From assembly GCF_001653235.2 (NCBI RefSeq), contig NW_019154050.1, positions 186,001-250,000 on the forward strand: a DNA stretch of 64,000 nt, in the 5' to 3' direction. This stretch comes from Pochonia chlamydosporia 170. Its lineage: Eukaryota > Ascomycota > Sordariomycetes > Hypocreales > Clavicipitaceae. Below the pieces are notes generated by a model that was not told the origin of the DNA, made no database searches, and saw nothing but the letters and a program-made list of their open reading frames with translations. The position numbers and the translations under genes are program-made. The first letter of the stretch is position 1. Each line of letters opens with the position of its first letter. This document shows, piece after piece, positions 53,723 through 63,769 of the stretch.

Positions 53723-56700
53723 ATGAGTTTGCAACAATCTACTCTTGATGAGATCATTTCACACGAAAAACATTATGTGTCTCTTATGGAGCCGTTTGTG
53801 CATCTTGATCAGTTCCGCGTCGTGGTTTGTGTGCGATGCTGCTTTGCATGTGTAGCGAATGAAGTGGAGGCACACTTGCGCATTCGCCACAAGGACGTGC
53901 CATTGTATGAGCGACGAAGAATCATTGAATCTATTCAGGGGCTCCCAAATATTGTCCGAACCCAGGCAGAGCTGGTCACATTTCAATTTCCTCCTCCTAC
54001 ATCGGAACCAATACCACATCTTGGGCCACCTAGTGCCGACGCTCTGGGATGCAAGTCTTGCTCATACATTGCCCTCAGTGTACAAGAGGTACAAGCCCAC
54101 TGCCGCAATAAGCATGGCTGGGTGAATCCAAGGAAGGCAGGGAGGCCAGCAAGCATGCAAAGTTCGAGCGATTCCGATATGCCATGGAGAAAAGGAGTGC
54201 AGTGTCAACGATTCTTCCGGTCGAGAGCCGCTAGCGCGTGGTTTGAGGTTAATCGTAACCGGCAATTTCCAAGTCAGGTTCAGTGTAGGACTGCGCCAAT
54301 TCTGCAAAGTCCCTCATCGTCTGATGTTGAAGAAACCTCCCGCATGTCTATTGCAGCTGACCTTCACTTTCGCGCTGTTTTAGGTCGAGAACAGCGACGT
54401 ATTGGCACAAAAGTTAATCCTTCATCACTTGATGGTGAGAACTTTGTGTCATCCAACCCTTGGATGCATAGAACACAGTGGTTGCAGACATACCAAAATT
54501 CTCAGCGCGACACACTCCGAAATTTAATTCAGCTACCGGACCACATCATCATAACAGGCCAAATTGCTCATCCAGAAGGTGACAACGGTCCCATATTCAA
54601 CAGTTGTATCAATGAAGAAAAAATCTCTTACCTGCTTGGTGCTATGGACTTCTTGCTTGACCGCTGCGAGAGGACCGTTCACCACACAAGCCGCCATGTT
54701 CTTTGTTGGCTGCAGAGTAATAATCAGAAGACCTGTACACGGAAGACATTCTCACTTGTCGCGAAGCCGGCTAGTAAACAAAGGTATCGGCGAATATGGA
54801 AGTACTTCATCTCCTTCATACTCCGGGTTTCTCAGCTCCCAGAGGAAATGCGGAGGGGTTTATTAGGCAATCGGCTGGAGGAGGCTTTACACAGTCAAAT
54901 ACTCAGCCTCCTAGATCGCACCACACGTCATATGATCGACCGCTTTATAAATTTAGGGTCAGAGCAACAAGCGCTGAACAGGTGCGAAATGACTGCTGCA
55001 GCTAGTATGTGCGCCACGGGATGCTCCGATTCTGGCACCGGTGCTCGACGTGGTTCCGGCGGCGAAACCACCAGCAATGAAACCGACGACGACGAGACCG
55101 AAGATGAGAGTAGCACCTCTAGCAACGGCGACAGCCAAGACTCTGGAAGTTCGAACTATGCACTCGATATGACTAGAGCTACGAACTTGCGGAGACACCC
55201 GGTCGACAACTTTTATGACGAAGAGGTCATACAGTTGCTCTTTGGTATATGCATTCGAGCCATGACACAGCAGTTCGTGGATGGCCAACCCAGCTCGACG
55301 CTACTGGTGTACTTCAGCGGCATTCTAGGCTTCACGCGCGATTCAAAGGGGTTCTTATCAGCCAAACATTATACTCCAATATTATCAGCCCTTATTTATA
55401 TTCAGCGACTCTTATTTCTCGAATACGCATTGCCTCTTCAAGCATACTCATTCATCGGAATACCTAAAAGACCACACCATACACAGCATGAACAACTTGA
55501 TCGTATCCGACAGGTATATATGGTTACAGGGTCGCAATCCCCATTCGATGAGATGCATGACCTGCGATATTGCGGGCGGAATATTGCCCGCACAGACTTG
55601 CCGTCATTTCTCTTACGGTGGAGTGATGATGGCAACACTCTCTACTACGGAGATGATTTCAAAGTGACGATGGACGTATTTCGTGGTCTATCCAACTACT
55701 TTGTCACGAAAGCTGAGGACCTTTGTTCACGGCTAATGCTTGGTCTTTCCCCTGATGTTGACTTAAACAAAGTAAAGGATAACTTAACTAACTCTCAAGT
55801 TGGACACTCGTTCGTTATGAATCCCGATAATGGGCTCGAAACACTGTACATTGATTTGCTACGTCGAGTCTGCAACTCTCGAGAGTTTGTTGACCAAGGA
55901 GTGTGGCGCTGGAAGGCTGTCTCACATTATCGTGCGGAAGTGGTTTCCCTCGAAGAGGCGATCCTGGGTGCATGCCATACTGCTTGCGGCCAGGCACCTA
56001 GAGCAGAGGATCTCATAAACCTGGAATGTGAGAATGGTTCGTACACAAAACGTGGCTTTTACATCTGGAATGGCTTCATGATATATATTTTACGACATCA
56101 CAAGGCAAAACGCCGCACAAATCGTGAATTTGTGGTGGCTCGCTTCCTACCCGGCCGCCTAGCTCGCGCAGTATATCTATATCTTGTGTGGATCCGCAGA
56201 TTAGATGCATTGCTACGTTACGAGGAGATTTTATGTCAAAAAAGTGGGAATGACGATTTGCATCAGCGTCTATTGTTTCGTACCAACGGGAGAGTCTGGA
56301 AAGCAAACCGCCTTACAAGAATCCTTGAGCAAGCCACTACCATAGTGTGGGATCAGCGAGTAAATATCCGACTCTACCGCCAGCTTTCAATTGGAATTAC
56401 GGAGCGACATGTACGCGAAGTTCATATCCCATTTAACAGGTTTGATGACCGGACATGCGAGGCAGACTTGAATGTCGCATTCGCCTGGCAAAGTGGTCAC
56501 CGTCCACTTGAGCGAGGTGTAACATATGGTCTCGACGGTGCCTTCCCTTCGGTTCTGCAGCCTTCACTGCTACGGGCCTATCAATGGGTGTCTACACGTT
56601 GGCATGAATTTCTGCATCTCGCAAGTAAGTCAGAGCCGGCGAGCCCTTTAATTTGCACCGTGCAACCCGGTTCCTGCCGCAAACGAAAATCCTATAGACA

Positions 56701-57316
56701 AGAAACGGAGCTGCTGCCTCCAGCCAAGCGAATAGACAGCTTCTCAGTGTCTCATATTAGCCAACTTACACAGAGTCGTAATTTCGAAAATTTAGCAATA
56801 GGTTTGAGGACCACCCCAACGAGCTGGGATGCTCTCGGTACCAAAAGTAGCACGCCGAATGCCACGAAGCCAGAACAGCGCGATGTGGTGTGCTACCTTG
56901 CCAACTATGAAGTTTTGCTCTGCCTTATTTGTAAGATTGCCATAATGCCAGGAAAAGGCATTGAAGCTCATCTTCGAAATAACCATCAAATTAAAGGCCA
57001 GAGGTTGCGAGAAATTCTTTTGCAATGCGCAGCATTGCCTGTTCAAAATCCAGGGACGATGGAACTGCCAATGACAGGGACCAGCGCGATACCACAACTC
57101 CCAGTATATCGCGGCTATGGTTGCAATTATTGCTCGTACTTAACGACCAATCGTATGAGCGTTATTTCTCACCATTCCAAGAGACATGATGCTACCTCAC
57201 GCGATGGCCACGGGTGGGCTAGCGTATTTCTACAGACCTTTATGAGAGGGAAGAGCACGCGTTATTGGGTTGTGAAAGACGCCGCATCGACCGACGAAAT
57301 TTCACCTAGTTTCTAG
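53723..57316 (+). CDS. C2H2 / DUF3505-like protein related to telomere-linked helicase N-termini
   Basis: 1,197 codons without a stop. N-terminal tandem C2H2-like fingers: VCVRCCFACVANEVEAHLRI with RH, and CKSCSYIALSVQEVQAHCRN with KH. Then MPWRKGVQCQRFFRSRAASA with WFEV, and WMHRTQWLQTYQNSQRDTLR. A long helical region contains FLDRCER-type text, QVGHSFVMNP, RYHHAK-like LRHHKAKRRTNREFVVARFL, and FRTNGRVWKANRLTRILEQA. It lacks any RecQ helicase domain. From about residue 1045 a second pair of C2H2 fingers starts (VLLCLICKIAIMPGKGIEAH, CNYCSYLTTNRMSVISHHSK), i.e. the beginning of a second copy fused in frame to the end of the first. Assignment to the DUF3505/TLH group is from motif memory. A DNA-binding role is plausible from the fingers. 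Confidence 0.65.
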   Translation: MSLQQSTLDEIISHEKHYVSLMEPFVHLDQFRVVVCVRCCFACVANEVEAHLRIRHKDVPLYERRRIIESIQGLPNIVRTQAELVTFQFPPPTSEPIPHLGPPSADALGCKSCSYIALSVQEVQAHCRNKHGWVNPRKAGRPASMQSSSDSDMPWRKGVQCQRFFRSRAASAWFEVNRNRQFPSQVQCRTAPILQSPSSSDVEETSRMSIAADLHFRAVLGREQRRIGTKVNPSSLDGENFVSSNPWMHRTQWLQTYQNSQRDTLRNLIQLPDHIIITGQIAHPEGDNGPIFNSCINEEKISYLLGAMDFLLDRCERTVHHTSRHVLCWLQSNNQKTCTRKTFSLVAKPASKQRYRRIWKYFISFILRVSQLPEEMRRGLLGNRLEEALHSQILSLLDRTTRHMIDRFINLGSEQQALNRCEMTAAASMCATGCSDSGTGARRGSGGETTSNETDDDETEDESSTSSNGDSQDSGSSNYALDMTRATNLRRHPVDNFYDEEVIQLLFGICIRAMTQQFVDGQPSSTLLVYFSGILGFTRDSKGFLSAKHYTPILSALIYIQRLLFLEYALPLQAYSFIGIPKRPHHTQHEQLDRIRQVYMVTGSQSPFDEMHDLRYCGRNIARTDLPSFLLRWSDDGNTLYYGDDFKVTMDVFRGLSNYFVTKAEDLCSRLMLGLSPDVDLNKVKDNLTNSQVGHSFVMNPDNGLETLYIDLLRRVCNSREFVDQGVWRWKAVSHYRAEVVSLEEAILGACHTACGQAPRAEDLINLECENGSYTKRGFYIWNGFMIYILRHHKAKRRTNREFVVARFLPGRLARAVYLYLVWIRRLDALLRYEEILCQKSGNDDLHQRLLFRTNGRVWKANRLTRILEQATTIVWDQRVNIRLYRQLSIGITERHVREVHIPFNRFDDRTCEADLNVAFAWQSGHRPLERGVTYGLDGAFPSVLQPSLLRAYQWVSTRWHEFLHLASKSEPASPLICTVQPGSCRKRKSYRQETELLPPAKRIDSFSVSHISQLTQSRNFENLAIGLRTTPTSWDALGTKSSTPNATKPEQRDVVCYLANYEVLLCLICKIAIMPGKGIEAHLRNNHQIKGQRLREILLQCAALPVQNPGTMELPMTGTSAIPQLPVYRGYGCNYCSYLTTNRMSVISHHSKRHDATSRDGHGWASVFLQTFMRGKSTRYWVVKDAASTDEISPSF

Positions 57317-58061
57317 GTGTAGAAATTTGATTTCGGAAGATCCACACAGCTGGTACTGTCCTAGGAGTGCGGGCCGACCCGCAAGTGGATCGAAGACAAC
57401 GGCGGACTTGCCGTGGACAGAAGGCATTCGTTGCCAGCGATTCTTCCCTTCCAGGGCAGGGAGCCGATGGTTTGAAGTGGGTCGAGGTCTTAAAGCGATA
57501 GACTCGAAAAAACAGCCTGGTATTACGCGGTCGTCAATTATTGACCTTTCAGGCTTGCCAGACAAGCCATCGTCTCTAACACCTGAAGCTTACGCCCATG
57601 TGAAGGCTGTTATGGAACGAGAGGAGAGGTACCATCAAATAGCAAACCAACCAAGAAACAGCAGCAAAGGCCTCGGGGAGCAATCTTTCTCATCTACAAC
57701 CCTGTGGCTGGAACGGACGCAGTGGCAGTCGACCTTTCGCGACAGCCGGTGGGACGTTTTGCGTGCGCTTACGCGATTACCTAACCGCCGCTCTCTAGAT
57801 GCAGACTTCGTCATCGGACAGGGAACTCGGGATGGAGATCCAGACATCTTTAGCCCTTCCATCGATGAGCAAAAAATAGCCTGCATTATTAGCGCTATGG
57901 ACCCTGTGTTGGACCGGTGTGAACAGACCGTACGTCGCACAAGCCGCAGTTTATTGTGCTGGTTGCGGAGTAATCAAATAAACTCCTGCCACAACAAGGA
58001 GTTTACGCTCGTGGCAGAGGAGAGCAGAGACCCAATCAACTACACGACTTACACTGGTTGA
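57317..58061 (+). pseudogene. second, broken copy of the C2H2 / DUF3505-like protein
   Basis: Continues the second copy that begins inside the preceding ORF: after the frame break it reads GRPASGSKTTADLPWTEGIR, CQRFFPSRAGSRWFEV, LWLERTQWQSTFRDSRWDVL, IDEQKIACIISAMDPVLDRC and TSRSLLCWLRSNQINSC. Each block has a counterpart in the first copy in the same order. It ends at 58061 after KEFTLVAEE, where a small inverted-repeat element begins. Adjacent copies are roughly half identical, so the duplication is old. Confidence 0.7.
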
Positions 58062-58072
58062 TCAACCTAGTG

Positions 58073-58175
58073 TATTACACTCAACTAAATCAACTAAATC
58101 AGGACAATCCTGACTAATCAATTAAACTAAATTTGGGCCTCTCGTGTACGTGGATTTAGTTGATTTCAGTGTAAC
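58073..58175. repeat. small inverted-repeat element, possible MITE
   Basis: Left arm TTACACTCAACTAAATCAAC (from 58075); the right arm is the complement of GTTACACTGAAATCAACTAA (ending 58175). The interior is AT-rich. It follows the point where the second C2H2/DUF3505 copy loses similarity, so it may have interrupted that gene. The target duplication is not resolved. Confidence 0.45.
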
Positions 58176-58772
58176 TGTTGATGGTTAAAGGGCTGCACAT
58201 TTGATCTCGAACTTAGCTTCAGGGTAGGTTCGGCTGCGGGCGAGACGACAAGTCAGCTTCCTCCCCCTATTCTACATCCGTAATTTGTATTCTAACCAAA
58301 GTGCCTTAAGGTAGAGCCTCCGCTACTGCGTCGTGCGTCTGTTGATCCTTGGTTGATTGACTTCGGCATCTTTTTACCCATCTTGGAACCGTATTGCCAT
58401 GTTTTGAATGCCGTGTAGCGGAACGATGGCTGATGCCTAGTTTATTGAAATATCTTCCTGCTAGCTAGCACCTGCTTGATCATCACATAACACCTATTTC
58501 TGGCCATCTACAACAAGTATCATCGCTTCTTTTCTGTAAGGGGTCGCCGGTCGGCCCCAGTAAGTTCCGTTAGGGGACACGCGGCTCATTCAGCTAACAA
58601 AAAAGAGAGAGCAGACGTTCTCGAGGGGTGGACTCTCTACTATGGTGGTTAACTGGGCAGTCAATGCTCAGGGGCTGGTTGTGAGACCCTCATTTGGTGG
58701 CGTTATCAGCATTGCCATCAACCCAGGTGCACGGCAACGAGTTAGTCCGTGACACTTTCACATTATGTCTTT
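58176..58772. other. non-coding region ahead of a truncated hAT
   Basis: No gene. CATTTGGTGGCGTTAT at about 58690 recurs at about 62283; a shared short motif of unknown origin, possibly from transposon termini. Confidence 0.35.
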
Positions 58773-59912
58773 ATGTTTACTATGACCATGAGCGCTTCGG
58801 AATTCCTAGAATCGTCCCCAATTTCTATCGATGATGTCCCAATTGACTTCGAACTCCCAGTGCCTCCCACGCCTGCTTCTTCTGCCGAGAGCTCATTGAC
58901 GCCGTTCTCCCCGCCGCCGACGACATTGCCCACTCCTGATAAGTACGATACGCGTCTTTGGGGACATTTTCCGGGTTGGGTATGGTCAGAAAGAAGCAAA
59001 GACAACTACTCATGGGCTTGGGAATATGGATACGACATACAACATGACGACGAGCGCAGATGGGTCTGCAAGCCGTGTATTCAGAAGAACGACCCCAGAC
59101 CTAAGAATTTCGTTGCTATTGGCCTTCAGAATGCGCTGAATCACTTATACAAGGATCACGGAATATCTGCACCAGATAACAAGACAAAGTCCGGCTTGCA
59201 AAAGAAAGCCGAGGAGAAGCCAGGGAGCAAGAGGCCAAGATCGATTGTGGATATATGGAAGCTCGACCCTTTAAGACCTCGAGAACAGGCGATTGCCAAC
59301 TCTATGATACGCGGATTTAATCGAAATCACTTTCAACGTCTCCTGATCGAGTGGATAGTCGACACGAATCAGCCCTTTAGTGTTGTTGAACATGAGAGAC
59401 TCCGGGATATCTTCGAATACCTTAACCCTGCAGTCAAGATCACGAACGCCAACATCTCTGATACCACAGTTCGCGCGCTCATCAACTCCGAATTTAAAAA
59501 GCACAAGGCGCGCGTCATTGAAGCCCTGCGAAAGAGCCCCGGCTTAATACACGTCAGCTTTGACGGATGGAGGGCGCGGAATCGACACTCGTTATACGGT
59601 ATCGTGTGCTTCTTCAGGGACGAGAATAGCAAGCCCCACAAGGTCGCTCTGGGGGTCCCCGAAGTCCGCAGACATTCGGGGAACAACATTGCAACAGAAG
59701 TCCTTTATACCATCGAGGCTTTTGGCATCGAGGAGAATATTGGGTATTTTACCCTTGACAATGCCGAGAACAACGACACAGCACTTGAGGCTATTGGCAA
59801 AAAGCTCGGCTTCAATGGCGCTCGAAGGCGAGGCCGCTGCTTCGGCCATATAGTCAATCTGTCTGCGAAGGCACTACTGTTCGGGAAGGATACAGACGCG
59901 TTCGAAGAATAA
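58773..59912 (+). pseudogene. hAT transposase, C-terminally truncated
   Basis: Sister of the transposase at 20698-23184: GHFPGWVWSERSKDNYSWAW, BED finger (RRWVCKPCIQ ... NHLYKDHGI), core HVSFDGWRARNRHSLYGIVC, YFTLDNAENNDTALEAIG, and GRCFGHIVNLSAKALLFGKD. It then reads TDAFEE and meets TAA where the relative continues DAFEQQLSGAEAL. The second half with the dimerisation region is missing; 45 bp later PIF1-helicase sequence begins. A Pro/Ser-rich N-terminus of about 60 residues is additional. The reading is clean up to the break, so truncation is recent relative to other debris. Confidence 0.82.
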
Positions 59913-59955
59913 CCGAGATAGGGCCACTACTAATCGTAGCGCAGCCATTGAGGAC

Positions 59956-61725
59956 GTGCTGAACGGATTTGGGGAGCAAGATATCCGCGTGACAGCTGCC
60001 CACCCCAAGGGCAGGAGTCTTGATAGCAGCCCCCAGGCGAAGGTCCGGTTGGGGCCGTCAACATCCTTCCTCCAGGCAGGAAGGAGGCTGGTAGAGCTGT
60101 TCACCTTGAATAGAAGGCAATCAGTCGCCTTTCTTCTGATATGCCGACGGCTTGATTCGATACGAGGTCACGGGGCTGCCGCTGGTCAGCTCTGCGAGTT
60201 CATCGGCGGGGAGGGCGGTACCGGGAAATCACGAGTCATCGAGGCACTGGTCGAGCTATTTGCGAGTGCGGGCATCTCGAATCGTGTGCTCGTAACGGCG
60301 ACGTCAGGGACAGCAGCAGCGCAGATCAACGGCATCACAATCCACTCAGCCTGTGGCTTTTTAAAGGACCGCGTATCGCGCGTTGGCGTATCCAGAGATA
60401 TCGACGGGGCCAATTTATCGAATTCGGCAGAGCGATTTATCAACGGCCAGTCCCGAATGGACTGGCAAGAGAAGTATCTACTCATCATTGACGAGGTCAG
60501 CATGCTAGGAGCGCGGACGCTGTATGCGGTGAATGAGCGGCTCTGCAGGCTCCGCGGCTGCCAGCGGGATTTTGGCGGGATTCCCATCGTTCTGTTCTGC
60601 GGGGATTTCCGCCAGTTCCGGCCTGTGCAGGAGAGATCGATCCTCCTTCCAAGCACGGCCGTGACATGGGATGAGGACACTTCGTTCGGCCCAGAACAAA
60701 GACACCAGCATGATAGGGCCCACGCGTTGTGGAGGAGGTTCACGACGGTCGTTATGCTGGACGAACAAGTGCGCGCTGCTGGGGACCCAGAGCTGCAACA
60801 ATTGCTGAAACGGATCCGACGGGGTGTGCAGAACCGCACAGATTTAGACCTCCTTAACTCTAGGTGCTACCGGGAGGATAGGCCGATTCCGTGGGAAACG
60901 GGCATTACCGTCGTGACACCGCTGAACAGGAATCGGTGGAACTTGAACATGGAGGCCACTCTGTCGTTCCAGAGACAACATCGTGAGACGATGCGAATTT
61001 TCATATCCGAACACAGGTGGAAAGACGGCCAGGCGAGCGAGGAAGAAGCCATCTTGATGCTCAACCACGGAGACAACAGCGCGATACCGGTGCCGGCGAT
61101 CTTCATGTTCGTGCCCGGGATGCCCATCGTCGTCAACCACAACACGCACCAGGGCCTGAAGCTGGTTAATGGAGCCAGCTACACCGCCTTGGACGTCATC
61201 CTCGACAAGGCGTACCCGGGCCACCGGATCTCGGCCGATACGATGCTCCACTTCGGGCCGCCGGCGGGGATTCTGCTAGCGGCGAAGACAACCCAAGAGT
61301 TCCACTTTGTCGGGATGCCGCCGGGCACAATCCTTCTGACGCCGATGAGCGTCAGCATACGAGCCCAGAGAAATCGGCCATGGCAAGTGAGAGACGTGGC
61401 CCGAAAGGGCTTGCCGTGTGCAGCGGCCTTTGCGTGCACAGACTACAAGGTACAGGCAAAAACGCTAGAGCGAGTGGCACTAGAGCTGCGCGGGACGAGG
61501 ACGACGAATGTGAACGGTCAGATGGTTGCGTCACAGTGCGATCCATACAGCCTATACGTGCAGCTATCGCGTTGCCCGTCATTAGATGGTATCATGCTTG
61601 TGTCAAAGGTGCGGGAGAGAGACCTGGTTGGCAACACGGTGCCCGAGGACATGACTGCCGCGGAGGAGAGGCTGGAAGCGCTGAGCAAGAAGACCATGCA
61701 GGAGGCTCACGACCTGATCGGATGA
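59956..61725 (+). pseudogene. PIF1-like SF1B helicase (Helitron-type), 5'-truncated
   Basis: An uninterrupted 590-codon reading of a PIF1-family helicase: Walker A in FIGGEGGTGKSRVIEAL, TATSGTAAAQINGITIHSAC, Walker B in YLLIIDEVSMLG, GDFRQFRPVQ, VMLDEQVRAAGDPELQQLL, PGMPIVVNHN, and the C-terminal LYVQLSRCPSLDGIML. It has no credible ATG and no Rep/HUH domain, and begins just after the hAT break, so the 5' side is lost. The family differs from the helicase tail at 12655-13331 (ACTDYKVQAKTLE versus AITVHKSQSITED at the same motif), so two distinct PIF1 lineages occur. Whether this belongs to a Helitron or to another PIF1-bearing element is not settled. Confidence 0.75.
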
Positions 61726-62829
61726 GGAGGAGCGTAGAACAAAAACCTTAGCAGACTGCACCGTGAAGCGGCGAAAAGACGCGAGTGGCGCGAAAGCAAC
61801 AGACCGCGCAATGAGGGTCGTGTGTAGGTGAAGGCGGAGAGCGGAGGGTCCGGTGACGGTCAGTGATCAAACGAGATAAACGCCCGTAAACGAGATAAAA
61901 ACCCATAAAAAAACCCCCCCCCAGAAGGGAGGGAACCAGTGAGACGTGACAGTGACTGACCAACAGTGACTGACCAAACAAATGATGACAAGGGACGCTT
62001 AATCAACGACCAATGAGAAGGCAGGTTATGGTCCTGGGGCGGGGCATAAGACCTTTCGTCTCTTCGTTCCTCAAGGCATTGCCCCGTGATTGGCTGCTTG
62101 GCCCATGCAACATGTTCTATTCTGCTAGAGTTGGATTTGTCTGTACTCGTAGGCTTATTTTCGCCAAAAAGGCTCTTGGAAACAACAAATTGATCGCATT
62201 GAAGAAAAGTAGAACTGAAAGCTTTCAAAGAGCTGGCTAGCTAGGTACATGCTCAACACTCGGGGGTTTCTGGCGCCGCCTCCATTTGGTGGCGTTATTC
62301 GCGTCGCGTCAGGCGAGTGCAGACCAGCGGTCCTACCCGATACAATTGTTGATTGTATGTTACGAACCAACGAGAGCAAGAGCGGGCAAGGCAGAATGAT
62401 TGGTCTTGGAACGAGACCTGAGGCCTGGCTGCATGAGATGGCCGCCATGGGTAAAGGAGGTCACGTGACAAGACACGGGAACTGCAAGGTGCTCAGTTGG
62501 ATCACCAGTGCTCAGGATGATCAGACTGAGCACGACTGAGCAAGGAAAGCAGAACTGATCAATGAAGAGATGGAAACAATATATATAGGACAGTCATTAT
62601 CGAGATATCTAGCTAGTCCAGATCTTCAGTGATCAATCTAAGCATTCAATTCACAATTGATTGGGATAAACTCCTGACGATCCAAGCTTGCTGTTCAATA
62701 GCCTGTGAAGGTCTTATTCACTTACAACCTAAGTTACCTACCCTAAGCAACAGAACAACTGTTGATTGCCTTATTTGACCTTGTCAATAAGCCGATCGTT
62801 ACATTGTACGTCTATTACGTGTTTTCGTC
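61726..62829. other. non-coding region with short tandem and LTR-like sequence
   Basis: 61907-61922 is a run of seven A and nine C. CAGTGACTGACCAA is tandemly repeated at 61952-61978. GTCACGTGAC (62461-62470) is a perfect palindrome. A TATA-like AATATATATAGGAC at about 62579, together with a GATCGTTACA end near 62799, would suit an LTR. No duplication or paired copy was found, so that is a guess. Confidence 0.35.
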
Positions 62830-63010
62830 GATGTAAATGTCAGCGAAAGTGAATTTTATCCTACGTTTCACCAATCAATATAAACAATATATTGCCAATA
62901 TGAATCGCCTTGTATTGTATTGTCACAATATCAGAAAATTCATATCATATGGTATGTATTGCGGTATATTGTTTTATTGTCATATTATTTACCACACTGT
63001 GCACTTCCGG
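62830..63010. repeat. AT-rich repeat related to 36123-36240
   Basis: Short inverted CAATAT/ATATTG units and the shared AATATAAACAATAT string. It directly precedes the LINE tail. Ends unresolved. Confidence 0.45.
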
Positions 63011-63066
63011 GTAAGCACACACGAAAATTATAAGACCAACTGGAAAGGAGAGAATCGGATATTCTA

Positions 63067-63396
63067 GTGCAACTACGTACCGGCATGGCGAGCCTTAATT
63101 GCTTTCTCCATAGATTTGGGGCGGTGGAATTCGGCTTATGTGAATGTGGCCAAGCACATGAAACAATGGAACACTTCCTATTTCGATGCAGAAAGTGGAC
63201 AGTGCAACGGGAGATCTTACTCAAATGCTCACGCGAAAAGATGGGGAATCTCTCATATTTCTTGGGAGGGAAAGCACCGTCTGACAATGACAAGTGGAAC
63301 CCGGACATGGAAGCCGTGAAAGCAGTGATCAAATTTGCGATGGCAACGGGGAGACTCGTACGGGACCAGCGCCCATTGCACGGGGAACCTACATGA
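63067..63396 (+). pseudogene. non-LTR retrotransposon ORF2 C-terminus
   Basis: Reads QLRTGMASLNCFLHRFGAVE, then LCECGQAHETMEHFLFRCRK and WTVQRE, then GNLSYFLGGKAPSDNDKWNP and DMEAVKAVIKFAMATGRL. The C-x-C ... H-x4-C knuckle with HFLFxCxKW and the LGGK/GGKAPS segment are typical of the extreme C-terminus of Tad-like fungal LINEs. RT and RNase H proper are absent, as in a 5'-truncated insertion. It may be the missing end of the element at 51070-53380, or a separate copy. Confidence 0.78.
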
Positions 63397-63769
63397 AACC
63401 ATACTAACAATAAAAAGCCTCAATATTGGCAGACCGTGCTTCAGCCGCTGAGGATAGGACGCTGAACACTTGGGGAATTGGCCTTCAACCAGGCCTGTCA
63501 AGGAACACAAAGCGACGAGGCGGAACCAACCAGTGTAAGAGAAAGTGTGGGGCCTGAGGTGCTATGTGTAACGGTCCAAGCGAGTATATTGACAACTGCC
63601 TAGGCCACTACGACGAGTATCTAAAAGCTAAGGGAGAAGGAGAAGGAGAAACAGAACAAGAAAAACGAGAGCTCGAGAGCTTAAGAAATGAATAGTGACA
63701 ATCTCACTTGCGGTTGGTCCAGGCCCGGCAGGCCGGGATGGAAGGCGAGGGCGCAAGCCGAGCCACCCT
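63397..63769. other. LINE 3' flank and A/G-rich tract
   Basis: Probable 3' untranslated region of the LINE, followed at 63620-63680 by AAGCTAAGGGAGAAGGAGAA and GAGCTCGAGAGC, weakly similar to the inverted repeat arms at 37046 and 44904. No gene. Confidence 0.4.

Noticed and set aside
62455..62805. Solo LTR of a Gypsy-type element
   Set aside because: Has a TATA-like box and plausible TG/CA-type ends, but no target duplication or second copy was found.
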